Source: Tubiluchus corallicola
Lineage: Eukaryota > Priapulida > Priapulimorpha > Priapulimorphida > Tubiluchidae
Assembly (NCBI GenBank): GCA_030141605.1
Contig: JAQGDQ010000138.1
Location: 248,001-312,000 of the forward strand
Direction: 5' to 3'
Length of the DNA: 64,000 nucleotides
Below are positions 52,301 to 62,585 of this stretch, piece by piece (within the stretch, counting starts at the first letter, position 1; each line of letters begins with the position of its first letter). A program made the position numbers and the translations under genes. The notes under the pieces are model-generated. The model made no database searches, was not told where the DNA came from, and saw only the letters and a list, made by a program, of their open reading frames with translations.

Positions 52301-55258
52301 ATCAAGAGGAGATCATTATATGATCGTTCAAAATGGTTGGGAAGCATATGACTGTGTGGGATGATTCAATACAGATTTTTTTATACAACATTAAAAATGA
52401 TGTTGCCAAAAAAATTTGCAAACAAACCACTTTATCTTACAAATCCATTCCTTAATAATTACACCTAAATCAAATTTCCTAGAGTGCTGTGCAAAAACAA
52501 GTAGTGGACATAAAGTGTCTGAACATGTTTTGCTGCTTCAATAGGCGTTGTTAACAAATCCTCTGAAAACTTTCCTTCCAATAGAATCACTTACATGTCG
52601 GCATCACAAAAACAATTAATGCACAGCATGCAGTTCTTCTCCAGAGAAAACATGATGTACGGTTCTTGGTGAATCCCTTCAGAAAAAAAGAAAATAAGCA
52701 CATAAGAAAGGGTGAAACAGTTAAATGCCACAGTATGGCGAGTTAGTTGAATCATGTTTTGGGACTAAGTTGATAAAATTATAACAGTTATTCGATGATC
52801 TCTAAAAAATTAGCTTAAAATGGTGTGAAAGTAACGTCGAAATCACGAAGAATATGACAAAAACAAAACAAGTACTTATACCGCATATTTTATGCACATC
52901 ACGCACTCGCTTGGACAACTCAATCACATCATGTTGTTGAAACATTTTAGCTTGGTGTGTAAGAGTGCGGCAACTATAACACAGTGGCTGATTACATGTG
53001 TTGCAGTAAAACATTGGAAGATTATTCTGCAAAAACAAGAACATGTTATCATGCTTTGGCATTTAACAATCAGTATGTCAACATACAGAAAGCCTTACAA
53101 ACATGTATCAAGCAGCACAAACCTTTGTAAAGTTCACAGCCAATACATACTTACACAAGTGCATAATGACTACATTGCACAGACAGTATGACCTAATTTG
53201 ATCTGTAAATTTCTCACGAAAGAAGATATAGTAACAATGGCATTATTATTGATACCAAACGACTGGCAGGTCGATCTGCGCATATTCAATACATTATCAC
53301 ACAGCACATGAACTATGGCAGGGTACCATTCTCTCTGGCTGTTTGTTTAGTAATTTAAAGAAAGCATCTGCATTCAATGGGATCAAGTTTCTTCATGTGT
53401 ACCAGTGAATGAATAAACAAAACAAACCAGACCTTGTTAATCAATATCATGTTCTGACTTTGCATCTACGTACAAAATCTATATAACAACCAGTGCAATT
53501 AACAAACTTCCAGTTCATCTCAAGAAAACAATCCACTAAATCAGAACATTGCAAGGTAATTATTTCAATAGCACATGAAAGCTTATATTGCATATAACAC
53601 TGTAAGGTAATATTCCAATATCATAAAAAAACTTATTTTGCATATAAAGTCATAATAGTATACCTTATCACAATTTGCACATATAGCCTTTTCTTCCTTA
53701 AAGAAGTCTACCATAAACTCCATGATTAAGTCTTTGGGTGGAACTAATGAACCAGTCTCTAATTGGGTATCTTTACTAAATAAATAATGCAAGAATTACA
53801 AATTTAAATAGCATAGAAAATAAAGTTACATATGTTGGCTCTGCCTTGGAAAATGGATAACTTTTAAATTATTTTCTAGTAATAACACAAAAGAATTTAA
53901 AAACAACTGTAGTATTTACAAAGTAACTTGTAACTCATGTGATAAATTCCATTTTAACGAAATTGATTTAGAACAAGTCTTTGAAGATACGTTCATAATG
54001 CCACAATCCAAAACAAAACAAAACCAAAAAACAGAAAGGGATACTTCTGGTTATATAAAGTTGAAACTGGTCACACTTTTGGTTTTGAAAATGCTAAAAT
54101 AAGCTTCCTTCAATAAATACCATTAAGCAAAACATTGTCAAATCGACTTTAACTAAAAACTGTGTTAATTCAATCTGTGAATTTCAGATTGATTAGTCGT
54201 GTCTTAACAAACTTGAAATTTAACTTGATATATACAGCTTATAAATTATAATTTTCGTTTTTACTTTCCGTTTATTGTTGTATGTAGGTTTTCATTTTGA
54301 TAATGCACCACCACCACAAAGAATTTTCCTAAATTTTGTTTTGCATGCCAGCAGCCTATTTAAAACAAATGTATTTTTTTATTGAACTCATACTTGGTGT
54401 TTTTAATGATCTTTTGCATCTTTTTTGTATTTTCTCTACTCTACATTCTGTGAGTCATTAATGATTGTTAAAATCATAAAATCCAGGAAACAGGTATTTA
54501 GTGAATTCTTTGTGCTTTTTCTTCTTTTTTCAGCCACTGAAAATAGCATGTATGGTACAATAACAATGTGTCTTTTTCATCTCTTTACTTCATTATTGTG
54601 GGAATTTTTTTTTGCTATATCCAAACTAATATTTTTCATCTTAGAGAACACATTGCAGCATATTTGAATTGCACCTACCCACAAAGTGGACATATGACCC
54701 ACTGTTCCACAGCTCGGCCACGTAAACACCGTTCACAGAAACTATGAAAACACTGAAGTAGACAAGGAGCTTCAAATATTTCACTGCATAGCAAACATAG
54801 AAGAGGGTCTTGACTGCAACCACCGTGCAGCTCAGTGTCTTTAACCGGTAACAGCCTGTCTGTAAAATGAATAAATTTCTACAAAAAGCAGCTCAGCTTA
54901 CAAAAACCAGCTTTGCAGGTATCAGTTGGCCATTCTTTTGATATTGAGATAGGTATAAGTAGACATGCATAACTGGGCCTAGTACATCAATCTTACTGTA
55001 TTGCTTAAACTAAATACCAAGTTCCAATTTAAATACAAGAACCACAATAGCTACTTTAACTGAAAGGACCATAACTTGTTTACTAAGTACCCACTTACAT
55101 AATTATATTATTTAAGTAATTAAATTTCATAAGCATAAACTACTAAAATAATTTGGATTATGGAAGGTACATGAAATCTAAATAAATGATTTCATAAATA
55201 GTTTTGTGTCTTTTTTGCAAAAACAATGGCAAAAAATAAGAAATATCTAACCAGACAT
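39863..55258 (-). CDS. RNF207: RNF207 orthologue, RING finger protein 207 (15 coding exons)
   Basis: Exons, 5' to 3' on the minus strand: 55258-55252, 54859-54679, 53775-53664, 53026-52882, 52676-52595, 52267-52192, 52063-51891, 50367-50226, 49034-48934, 48801-48691, 47340-47190, 46482-46372, 45510-45384, 44833-44716, 40394-39863. All introns are GT-AG, phases agree, total 2169 nt, 722 residues. A C3HC4 RING lies at residues 24-62 and a B-box-type zinc region at 95-132. Residues about 177-546 follow vertebrate RNF207 nearly colinearly, including SQLSHLGVLLPTL, LVICSSF and QNLHRDLT. The family is a RING E3 ligase; in vertebrates it binds Hsp70 and affects the cardiac KCNH2 channel, which should not be assumed here. 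The final exon (547-722) is divergent. Introns 1, 8 and 14 are AT-rich, and intron 8 holds a Tigger-type MITE. The start ATG is chosen because its phase fits and vertebrate RNF207 also begins MS. Confidence 0.95.
42171..42250. repeat. 40-bp tandem repeat, 2 copies (RNF207 intron 14)
   Basis: Two near-identical 40-bp units starting AAGAAACCACAGCTACATCA at 42171 and 42211. Confidence 0.9.
42381..42500. repeat. 40-bp tandem repeat, 3 copies (RNF207 intron 14)
   Basis: Three units of exactly 40 bp (42381, 42421, 42461) built on GATGATAATGAAGTCGATGA, each differing at one to three bases. Confidence 0.95.
44716..44833 (-). CDS. RNF207: RNF207 exon 14
   Basis: Residues 507-545, IFQKENEYILRIL and RPYLENL, the end of the recognisable family homology. 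Donor CTGC|GTAAGCATG, phase 2. Confidence 0.9.
45384..45510 (-). CDS. RNF207: RNF207 exon 13
   Basis: Residues 465-506, a glutamine- and alanine-rich helix ending EEETYE (vertebrate EQEIYE). Donor phase 1. Confidence 0.9.
46372..46482 (-). CDS. RNF207: RNF207 exon 12
   Basis: Residues 428-464, with LKDMVQNLHRDLT. The donor AAG|GTATTCC is weaker than a GTAAACC farther on, but it gives a gapless match to the family. Confidence 0.88.
47190..47340 (-). CDS. RNF207: RNF207 exon 11
   Basis: Residues 378-427. GHCRSYEPEYL corresponds to the vertebrate HCRHYEDSY block. I chose the donor CTG|GTACGT over GTAC|GTAAGTG, because only the first keeps phase and a gapless alignment. Confidence 0.88.
48691..48801 (-). 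CDS. RNF207: RNF207 exon 10
   Basis: Residues 341-377. It begins CLQGLLD (vertebrate CLEPLLL) and then diverges; donor GTGAGTTAA. Confidence 0.85.
48934..49034 (-). CDS. RNF207: RNF207 exon 9
   Basis: Residues 307-340. LMERL at the start and KQEFAR at the end match the vertebrate protein at the same places. Confidence 0.9.
49578..50150. mobile_element. Tigger/pogo-type MITE in RNF207 intron 8
   Basis: The left end CAGTAGGCGCTGTTTATTAG and right end AAGTGGTGCCTACT are inverted repeats related to those of the elements at 57153 and 62144. Internal sequence near the right (GGTCAAAATATTTC, CTCAAAGTGAGTCTA) also matches. No transposase. A TA is present on the right (50151-50152); the left TA is mutated. 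Confidence 0.75.
50226..50367 (-). CDS. RNF207: RNF207 exon 8
   Basis: Residues 260-306, the most conserved block outside the zinc regions: SQLSHLGVLLPTL, VYLVICSSF and ANKYEFL. Confidence 0.95.
51891..52063 (-). CDS. RNF207: RNF207 exon 7
   Basis: Residues 202-258, a predicted helical segment rich in L, A, K, E and S with a LCSALQ-----R motif. Ends GACAA|GTAAGTG, phase 2. Confidence 0.88.
52192..52267 (-). CDS. RNF207: RNF207 exon 6
   Basis: Residues 177-201, CFDLETAYCNARAKL, the start of the helical region. Acceptor TTTGTCTTGCAG. Confidence 0.88.
52595..52676 (-). CDS. RNF207: RNF207 exon 5
   Basis: Residues 150-176, including HQEPYIMFS and the pair CMLCINCFCD, a second cysteine cluster also present in vertebrate RNF207. 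Donor GTAAGTG. Confidence 0.9.
52882..53026 (-). CDS. RNF207: RNF207 exon 4: B-box core
   Basis: Residues 101-149. Pairs C108/C111 and C116/C119, then H124 and H132 complete the B-box-type zinc region. The QPLCYSC and MFQQHDVIEL runs mirror the vertebrate protein. Confidence 0.92.
53664..53775 (-). CDS. RNF207: RNF207 exon 3
   Basis: Residues 64-100. A linker leads to MEFMVDFF and the first B-box-type pair CANC (C95, C98). Ends in phase 0 at AAG|GTATAC. Confidence 0.9.
54679..54859 (-). CDS. RNF207: RNF207 exon 2: RING finger
   Basis: Residues 3-63. The zinc ligands are C24, C27, C39, H41, C44, C47, C59 and C62, with spacing C-x2-C-x11-C-x-H-x2-C-x2-C-x11-C-x2-C. All eight are intact, so an active E3 fold is expected. 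The CLLQCFHSFC and CLRGRA motifs are as in vertebrate RNF207. Confidence 0.95.
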
Positions 55259-55346
55259 TGTGAAATGATTTAAATTTCGTTTCTTAGCTTGTTGCTAGTT
55301 GGATGAATGAAGTCGTCACTCTTATCTCCTCTACAACTGTCTCAAC
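55252..55346 (-). CDS. RNF207: RNF207 exon 1 (5' UTR and start codon)
   Basis: ATG at 55258-55256 and TCT plus one base, then donor GTTAGATA. An acceptor-like ACTTTCAG at 55347 suggests a further intron upstream in the 5' UTR, so the promoter lies above 55347 and was not located. Confidence 0.75.
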
Positions 55347-57150
55347 CTGAAAGTATCAAAAGCATTCATATTTCATAGTGCCATTTTTGTAAAATCCCAT
55401 TTCAAAAATTTTTCGTTGCATTGTGGTATAAAAATAGTAAGATCATGGAGATGAGGTCAGGTAACAATCAACAAGCTATAATGCAAGAAAAATTTTCACA
55501 AGAAAATGTAAAATTTTTGAGCCTGTGTTGTCATGTACCAACAGGACAGGCCTTATGAGGTGTGGGGCCCTAATTGAACCAATTTTGGTGTGCTCCAAGT
55601 TCCAGCTAAAATCTGTAAACAATAACATTAAGAATATACTACTACAGGCTTTATATTTCTATAACAGAATGGGAAACAATTAAAATGCATGATTAAAATG
55701 AGCAATGCATGCGATTTAATGGACCAAAAGGCTACATTTTTATATAAAATTGCATGTAGGTAAGTTCAACATATAACAAGCAAAATGTGTAGATCACCAC
55801 TGAAAAGTACAAAGTCACAACATCACTGTTTTAATAACTCTGTAAAGATTTACTAAAAATAACAATTGATTTTCATTCAGAAAAAGAAAACATGAGTGAT
55901 CAGCATTGCTGGAGCCCAGATTAATTGCCACTTTAATTAACTTTTTAACTGCATTGGTAGTGAATTTTTGAAATTGTAAAAAGATGTTTGTGAACACCTT
56001 ACACTGTTTATGCTTATATTTCTATAATCTCGGTCATCTAGAAAATTAATTTACTTTCAAATAAAACTTGTTTTGTTTAGTGTAGGTGTCTGGGGCAACA
56101 TTTGAAGCTAATTTTATTAGCAAACAGCTGTATCTAATATTGTGTAAAATATACAGCACGCAGTAGCTTGCAATACCCGGGCAAAATAATGTAGGGCTAC
56201 ACGTTGAAAATACAATTTAACAAAGAACTGTTAACCCACCCTGGGAGTTGTCTTTTGAAATATTAATGAAACAGATAAAAAATTGCTTTTGTGCATAAAT
56301 AGGTAGGGCAAACATTTGCTAAAAATCCACTTGTTAATCTATATTTTTGCAAAAAAAGGTGTTCGAACTCTTGTAGTGACAACACATGCAGATGTTCAGT
56401 CATTTTGTTAGCAACTGCAGCTGCTAGCCTTAAATATACCTATTATATTTCAATTTCCCTGGAGCTCTAAGAATTGCTTATAGTATATAGACTTAGCACT
56501 GTCTACCTTCAGAGTAACATGCTTTTTGAACGGTTGTGTTTTGGAAGCAAACAACTGAGTCAGATGCAAAAATTCTCACACATATTCCGGCATTTTTGGT
56601 TCTTTTTCACTTACCACTCATTTATCTCAGTTTATAACAGAGGAATGAATACAAGAAAAAACTTTCCCACTTTACTGTGAAATTCAAATACAGAGCAACC
56701 AGGAGTTTTACCATGAGCATTTTACTGCACTGTTATTCACTTAAAAAGTTTTTGCGAATTTGTTGAAAACGAAAAAAGGTCCACTTTAATGGTACAACAC
56801 CATTACACATGGAAGAACATTACAATTTTATCAGTGTTGTAGCCAGTGCAGTAGGCAGGCATGCTAGGTAATGTGACATCTCATTAAAAGAGAATCACAA
56901 TCTTAAGCTATGTACCCTCATTACCCTCATAGCCATATTAAACACTATATATACAGCTTGCATTTCTAACAAATTGTGTGTTGCTCCTCACAGATGGCGG
57001 CCCTGTAGTGTACTGTAAAATGTATTCTGAATTCCTAATTACAGCACGTGCATTATTTTAGATTCTTTCTTTATTCTCTTTCATCTGTCGGAAAATAGCC
57101 AATGGCTAATGTTGCTTGTTTATAAAGTTTCGACAATAAATATTTTTTAC
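55347..57150. other. non-coding, upstream of RNF207
   Basis: AT-rich, no supported feature; it presumably includes the RNF207 promoter or a 5' UTR intron. Confidence 0.4.
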
Positions 57151-57152
57151 TA

Positions 57153-58062
57153 CAGTAGACGCCTCTTAATAGACTCACGGTTAATAGACTCAATAGCTTA
57201 ATTGACTCAAAAACGCCTGGAACGGGCCGCTTCTATTCAAATACACAAAAAACCTATCGGCAATTGACTCAAATAACTCCGCATAATTGACTCAATATGT
57301 TTCCTTCACCTACTTAAAATAAGATATATGTATGTCCCAAAGAGTCTTTTGTGCACTATGCATGCAGAAACAATCATGTTAAGTACCGTTTTGTTTATAA
57401 GCAGTACATTTATCATGCGCTAATATGCTAACGTAGAGATTTTGCTGGTCCACTGTTACCCATGGAATTTCTGGAAGCTAAACATTTGATCACTTGCCTA
57501 GCGGTTTCCTTTTAATGCTCTCGTTGCAAATCACGCTTTTGGGCTTAATGAGTTAACAGTCAAAGATGCAGGTACAGTAATCAGCCGGTATTCCTTGTAA
57601 CTTACAAGAGTAAACATCGTACAGCAAATAAGAGCAATGTAAGTGAGCAGGCGATTCAGTACTGCTCTAGTCACACACAACAACAGATTTCCAGCGGCTT
57701 TATAATTACGAGAACTTTGTGGGCCAACTTCTTCGTGAGAAAATGAAGCAGCCGACTTTGAAGGAATTTTTGTAATTTTTGCAGATAAACAGACTTAGAA
57801 AACTGTAATTTAGAAAAGTATACTTTTTAATTTATTGCTAATTCACTTTTATAAATTAATATTTTAAAATATTTTTTCTAATTTTTAACTGCACAAAGGA
57901 ATTTAGGCGTTACTTCATTTCTAAAATTCATTAAAATCCTTTGCAGTGCATAGCCAATGACTCATACTTTTATACGTGTAATACTACACCCATCGGTTCC
58001 CGTCGGTTAATTGGGCCAAAACATGTCAGTCCCAAAGTGAGTCTATTAAGCAGCGCCTACTG
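57153..58062 (+). mobile_element. Internally deleted Tigger/pogo element, 910 bp
   Basis: Flanked by TA on both sides (57151-57152 and 58063-58064). Terminal inverted repeats CAGTAGACGCCTCTTAATAG and CTATTAAGCAGCGCCTACTG, with internal TGACTC-rich subterminal repeats. The right half carries the last codons of the transposase (FYNYKNFVSQLLREEMKQPT-type frame, about 57690-57770) and a 3' UTR shared with 61760-62000. The middle of the transposase is deleted. TA duplication and CAGTA-starting ends are typical of pogo/Tigger. Confidence 0.85.
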
Positions 58063-58184
58063 TATCAAATGTATTGCTTAACTATATATAAAAGCAAAGC
58101 ATGAGAGCAAAATTTAACAGACTCTACGCAACAAAAAATACAGGTGAGAGGCAAATTATAATATTATATTATATGTCTACATCG

Positions 58185-58700
58185 ATAACTCACCACCATT
58201 CAAGGAACATATTGATGAAGTCTATAAAGTTACTCGAAAACGTCTGTTATCTATAAATAGGGCATTCACATACCCAGAATATGATATGTTTTTAATTCTC
58301 TACTCCATTTAAACCAATCCATCCAGAGACCAGCAACCGAAATGATACCAGCATTGCATGACCTATCATATTTTGAAAGCACTCAGAGGTTACAACTCAC
58401 ATCACCCCGATACAAAAGAAAACGTGGAGACATGTTAACCACATTTCGAATTTTCAATAATGATACCAAATTAAATCTGGAACGCTACTTTCAAATCAAC
58501 TATAGGAGTAACGGGCACAAGATCTGTAAGCCTAGATGCAGCAACAAGAACCAATCAATGATTGGAACAATTTGGGTACATATATTAGGAATGCAAGACG
58601 TCCGGATCACTTTGAAAGACAATTTGACGAATGGTGGGCAGATCATCCAGAAAAAAGCCATTTGCGTCCTAAAAATTTGAGGTAAAGGTACATACAAATG
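58185..58700 (+). pseudogene. LINE reverse transcriptase remnant (CR1-like)
   Basis: The first frame reads YIDNSPPFKEHIDEVYKVTRK then RLLSINRAFTYPEYDMFL, as in the late reverse transcriptase palm/thumb region. After a stop and gap, the frame from 58342 reads YKRKRGDMLTTFRIFNN, then GHKICKPRCSNKN, as in the C-terminal extension (YRR-RGDMI, RGH--KL--R). A frameshift near 58610 leads to RQFDEWWADHPEKSH. Several lesions; not functional. Confidence 0.75.
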
Positions 58701-59905
58701 CGACAAGACAACTATTTTTTCTCCTTTTTGTCATCAATTTTTTCACAAATTAGCAACTTTATCACTGATGCATAGACTGTTGGGCGCCGAGTAACCCACT
58801 AGCCGAAGTAGGACAATTGGCGTACAAAGGCTGCCCAAATAAGACACTAGAGACAGGTCGCAAATTGAGTCGTTAAGCATACTGGCACTGTCCATTGTCC
58901 TATACACGTTGAATAATTTATTATATATCTGATAAAATAAAAGAATTTTATTGTGCTGCTAGAACGGACAATATTAAATATGGCTTCGATATTAATGTTG
59001 TTGATGTGAAATAAACCCACTTTTTAGGCGATTTCAACATTTGTTTAAGGTATGTAATTCTTTATTTTGTCTCGCTTCACAGATAGGTGATCCATTTCAC
59101 TACCTCTTGGACAAATTGTTTTCTCCTAAGTAAACGTTCTAGCGATCTATGTGCCCTACATGGGTTAGCGAGCAATGTACGACAGTGTCCTACATGTTAC
59201 AATACTATTGATATTATTAAAACTAATTGTCTTTGCTTTTCCTAAATGTTAAAAATTACTTTTTCATGTTGTAAAGGCTTAGCAGCATCTGTCTCATTTT
59301 TAAACTCGCAATTATTTCTGTAATAACTGTGTGCATAATTTCTGAAACAGAAACATGGGACATCTTTGTAGCATTTCAATCAAATACGGCTGTAAGGTAA
59401 GATTACCCTTATTGCTCGGTCCGTGCTCACGACCTCACGTGAACTAATTGAATCTGTTGAAGAGCTTGTTAAAGAGCTCTTCAACAAGCCATAGAACCTG
59501 CTAAAAACCTGCAGGAGGACAAATGTTAACATACTTAGATTTTGCACAGAAAGATGTAAGCACTTCAGCATTGATCCTTAAAAACAAATCCACTTGGGGC
59601 ATTGCAGCGTGTAGGGAGTCCTGGCATAGAGAGGTGAGCAGAATCACGTCCCTGGACGTTTGATTCAGTGAAAGAAGAAGAATTGAATCGGTAGTGGTGC
59701 TGACAAGCCACTGACTTTATTTTCATCTAAATTAAAGTGTTTTGTCTTAAATGCTCCCTGCTTGTATGGTTAGGCATCCTGCTTTCTGCAATGATTCAAG
59801 CGCGTAGTAATGGTAGTTGTGGTAGCATCAGCATGGATTCTTGTTGTAGTTGTATGCTTAGTTATAGCAGTAGAATTAGAAGATCGAACAACACATGGGT
59901 CATCA
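58701..59905. other. non-coding between LINE remnants
   Basis: Contains a hairpin at about 59456-59490 (TTGAAGAGCT and its complement). No supported gene. Confidence 0.4.
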
Positions 59906-60981
59906 TAATGCTGATTTAATAAGAATTGGAACACTCAGTGTTCGAGGTTTCAGAACAAAATTGAAGGAAACAAATCTTTTAAAAGATCTAGACAAATATC
60001 GATTGGCGTTTTTGGCATTACAAGAAACTCGTGAAATCAACAGAGAATTATTCCTTAGATAACATGTATAAAATATTGCATGGAGTATAAAACTCACATT
60101 AAAAACAAGCAAATTACAATCGTAAATGGCTATGCACCCACGCTAGTGAAAAGTTAAGAGATGCTTTTTATGATGATTTGGATAACTTTATTAGTACAGT
60201 ACCTAAAAGTCATTTGCTAATCATTTGTGGAGATTTCAATACCAAGATTGGATCGCTGCATAATTCATTACCAGAGCATATAGGTAAATATGGAAAAGGA
60301 ATTCCAAATTCAAATGGATTACGATTAGCTGAAGCTGATGTAGCCAAAAGTCTGGTTGTCACTAACACTGTATTCCAACATAAATACGCTCACGTCACTA
60401 CCTGGGCAAACAACACAGAAAAATAAGAAGTCATGGAATGGGGAAGGCAGGAGAAATCTTATAAGGATTCAAATAGATTTTGTTATGGTAAGGAAAATGC
60501 ATATGCCACTAATAAGAAATTCCAGATCGTTTGCTGATTTAAACATAGATACCGACCACTCTTTGGTTATGACTAAGGTTCCGGTCAAATGGGTAAAGAT
60601 GCTACAGAAAAAGCAAAAAACAAAATACTTAGATGTTGCCAAGCTAAAGGATAGAGATTATAGAGAAAAATACAATTTAAAGTTAGAGCAGAACATTACT
60701 AAATCTCCACCTGGTGAGACATCTAAAAACACAAATTTGCAGTAGGAAAAATTCAAAGTTCACATAAAAAATTCGACAGCAGAAACACTTGGACATATGA
60801 GATTTAACGATAGAAAGGTTAAAGATGATGAGATAGAAGCTTTGTCTGCGAATCAGAAAGTTTTGAAAGATAAAATACACCAGTGTAAAAATTTAGCAGA
60901 AATGGATGATCTTAAGAAGAAATGCAAGGAAATTCTAAAGCAAATTCATGAAAAGCTAAAACAAATAGAAGAAAAAAGGTG
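59906..60981 (+). pseudogene. LINE endonuclease and linker remnant (RTE-like)
   Basis: Frame blocks in order: IGTLSVRGFRTKLKE and FLALQETRE (59915-60030, the N-terminal LQE-R catalytic block); then LLIICGDFNTKIG (60205-60245, the GDFN block); then IQIDFVMVRK, NSRSFADLN and DTDHSLVMTK (60470-60570, with the DH of the SDH block). Last comes a lysine-rich coiled-coil linker (60797-60979). Stops fall between the blocks, so the protein is broken. It differs from the CR1-like remnants at 6092 and 58185. Confidence 0.8.
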
Positions 60982-61179
60982 ACTGGTATCGCAGAAGAAA
61001 TTGAGCAATACATAGTACAATACAATGCAATTCCAGTACGATAAACTTTCAAAGAGGTGTGCAGCACTATAGTTGAAAATTTCCCAAAGATCTCTCAGCA
61101 GAATTTTGCAAAAATGATATGAAATTGAACAGTCAGCAAGCCAAAATGAGTATCTAGCATCTAAGAGGCAACGCACAGG

Positions 61180-62140
61180 AAAAGACTGTGGTTTGCAAAT
61201 GCAAGAGAAAAAGATGTTCGAGTGAACACGCCTTTAATGTGACAGAAAGCAGAAGATTTGGCAAAAAAATGTTAGAGGAAGACTGCTGCAACAGTGGGGT
61301 GGTTTAAGCGATGGAGAAAGCGTGAAAACATCATTTACAAACGTACCCATGGTGAGGAAAAGGATGCTGATGTTCCAGCTGCTCAAAATTGGATAGAAGA
61401 AGAGTGGCCAAAAATTATTGCAGGATATTCACCTGACAACATTTACAATGCGGAACTGTTTTAGTCATGACCGATTCATTTGCGATTCAAGTCCCACTAT
61501 GTTGCAAGAGATAAGCCTGTCACCATCTGCTCCACCTGGTATGAGCAGCAGCGAGTTTGAGACCTGGGTGGAAATTGATTTGGCCATTCAGCCACATCGC
61601 AAATAACTGATGATGAAATCATCACCATTGCAAGGGGGAGTCAAGATGAACCTACCGAGGATGATGAAACCACTTGCGAGGAAACAAGGGCACCACCAAC
61701 TGTAGCTCAAACACGCCAAGCGCTAAATGTTTTACGTCAATATGTGCATCACACAGCAACAGATTTTCAACGTTTTTATAATTACAAGAACTTTGTGAGT
61801 CAACTTCTTCGTGAGGAAATGAAGCAGCCGACTTGAAGGAATTTTTGTAATTTTTGCAAATAAACAGACTTGTATAATTTAGAAAAGTATACTTTTTAAT
61901 TTATTGCTAATTCACTTGTACAAATTCGTATTTTAAAATATTTTTTAAAAATTTTTTAACTGCACAAAGGAATTTAGGCATTATCTCGTTTCTAAAATTC
62001 ATTAAAAACCTTTGCAGTGCATACTAGGCTGATGACTCATACTTCTATACCAGTAATACTACACCCATCGGTTAATAGGCTCAGTCAGTTAATTGGGTCA
62101 AAACACATCGGTCCCAAAGTGAGTCTATTAAGCAGCGCCT

Positions 62141-62144
<4 letters not shown>
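61180..62144 (+). pseudogene. Tigger/pogo transposase remnant, 5'-truncated element
   Basis: In shifting frames the sequence reads NAREKDVRVNTPLM, QKAEDLAKK and GWFKRWRKRENI (the CENP-B/Tc5 DNA-binding region). Next is WIEEEWPKIIAGYSPDNIYNA, the approach to the first catalytic Asp (normally NADETG); here a 2-bp change converts it to NAEL and a stop. The C-terminal tail (ITDDEIITIARGS to EEMKQPT) follows at 61600-61835, then the 3' UTR and right inverted repeat (AAGCAGCGCCTATT) to 62144. Most of the catalytic core is deleted. No left end was found. Confidence 0.8.
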
Positions 62145-62179
<35 letters not shown>

Positions 62180-62213
62180 GTGTGTATGTGTGTGCGTGTG
62201 TGCGTGTGTGCGT
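62145..62213. repeat. TA then TG microsatellite at a Tigger end
   Basis: A TA run (62145-62178) starts exactly where the Tigger right end and its TA target meet, and passes into TG/CG-rich repeats. Confidence 0.9.
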
Positions 62214-62455
62214 GGTCTTTCGGGAGCATTTCCGCTTACACTTATACAACTCAAGCTGATTGATTTCTTTTGTTGTATTGTCCCAGTCGCTAATTAATTT
62301 AATACATAGTTTCTGAATGTCTTATTCCCGTGTCTTACATTAGAGGAAATCCTTTGGCCTTCAATGTTTTTCTGGTGATAGAATAAACAATTTGGAACAT
62401 TCATCAAATTCATTTATAGTAATATAACCACTATATGTTATGTCTTGTTTTGTAG

Positions 62456-62585
62456 AAGAAAATTCTTTTATGGTCAAAAGACACTGAGGACATTATCCAA
62501 ATGCCTTGAAACAAGACACTGTATTGATTTTTGTAAGATATGTGTGAAGATGTCTGCAACAGATAATCAGTGCTTCCAGTTACAG
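62456..62585 (+). CDS. Internal exon of an unrecognised gene
   Basis: The acceptor TGTCTTGTTTTGTAG and donor TTACAG|GTACATT bound 43 codons in one open frame (one leading base, so the previous exon ends in phase 2). The peptide begins RKFFYGQKTLRTL and contains CIDFCKICVKM. It ends in phase 0 and joins in frame to the exon at 63521. Cysteines are spaced as C-x3-C-x2-C, but I recognise no family. The minus-strand frame over the same region is a shadow. Confidence 0.55.

Noticed and set aside
52892-53191. A 99-codon plus frame
   Set aside because: Antisense to RNF207 exon 4 (B-box).
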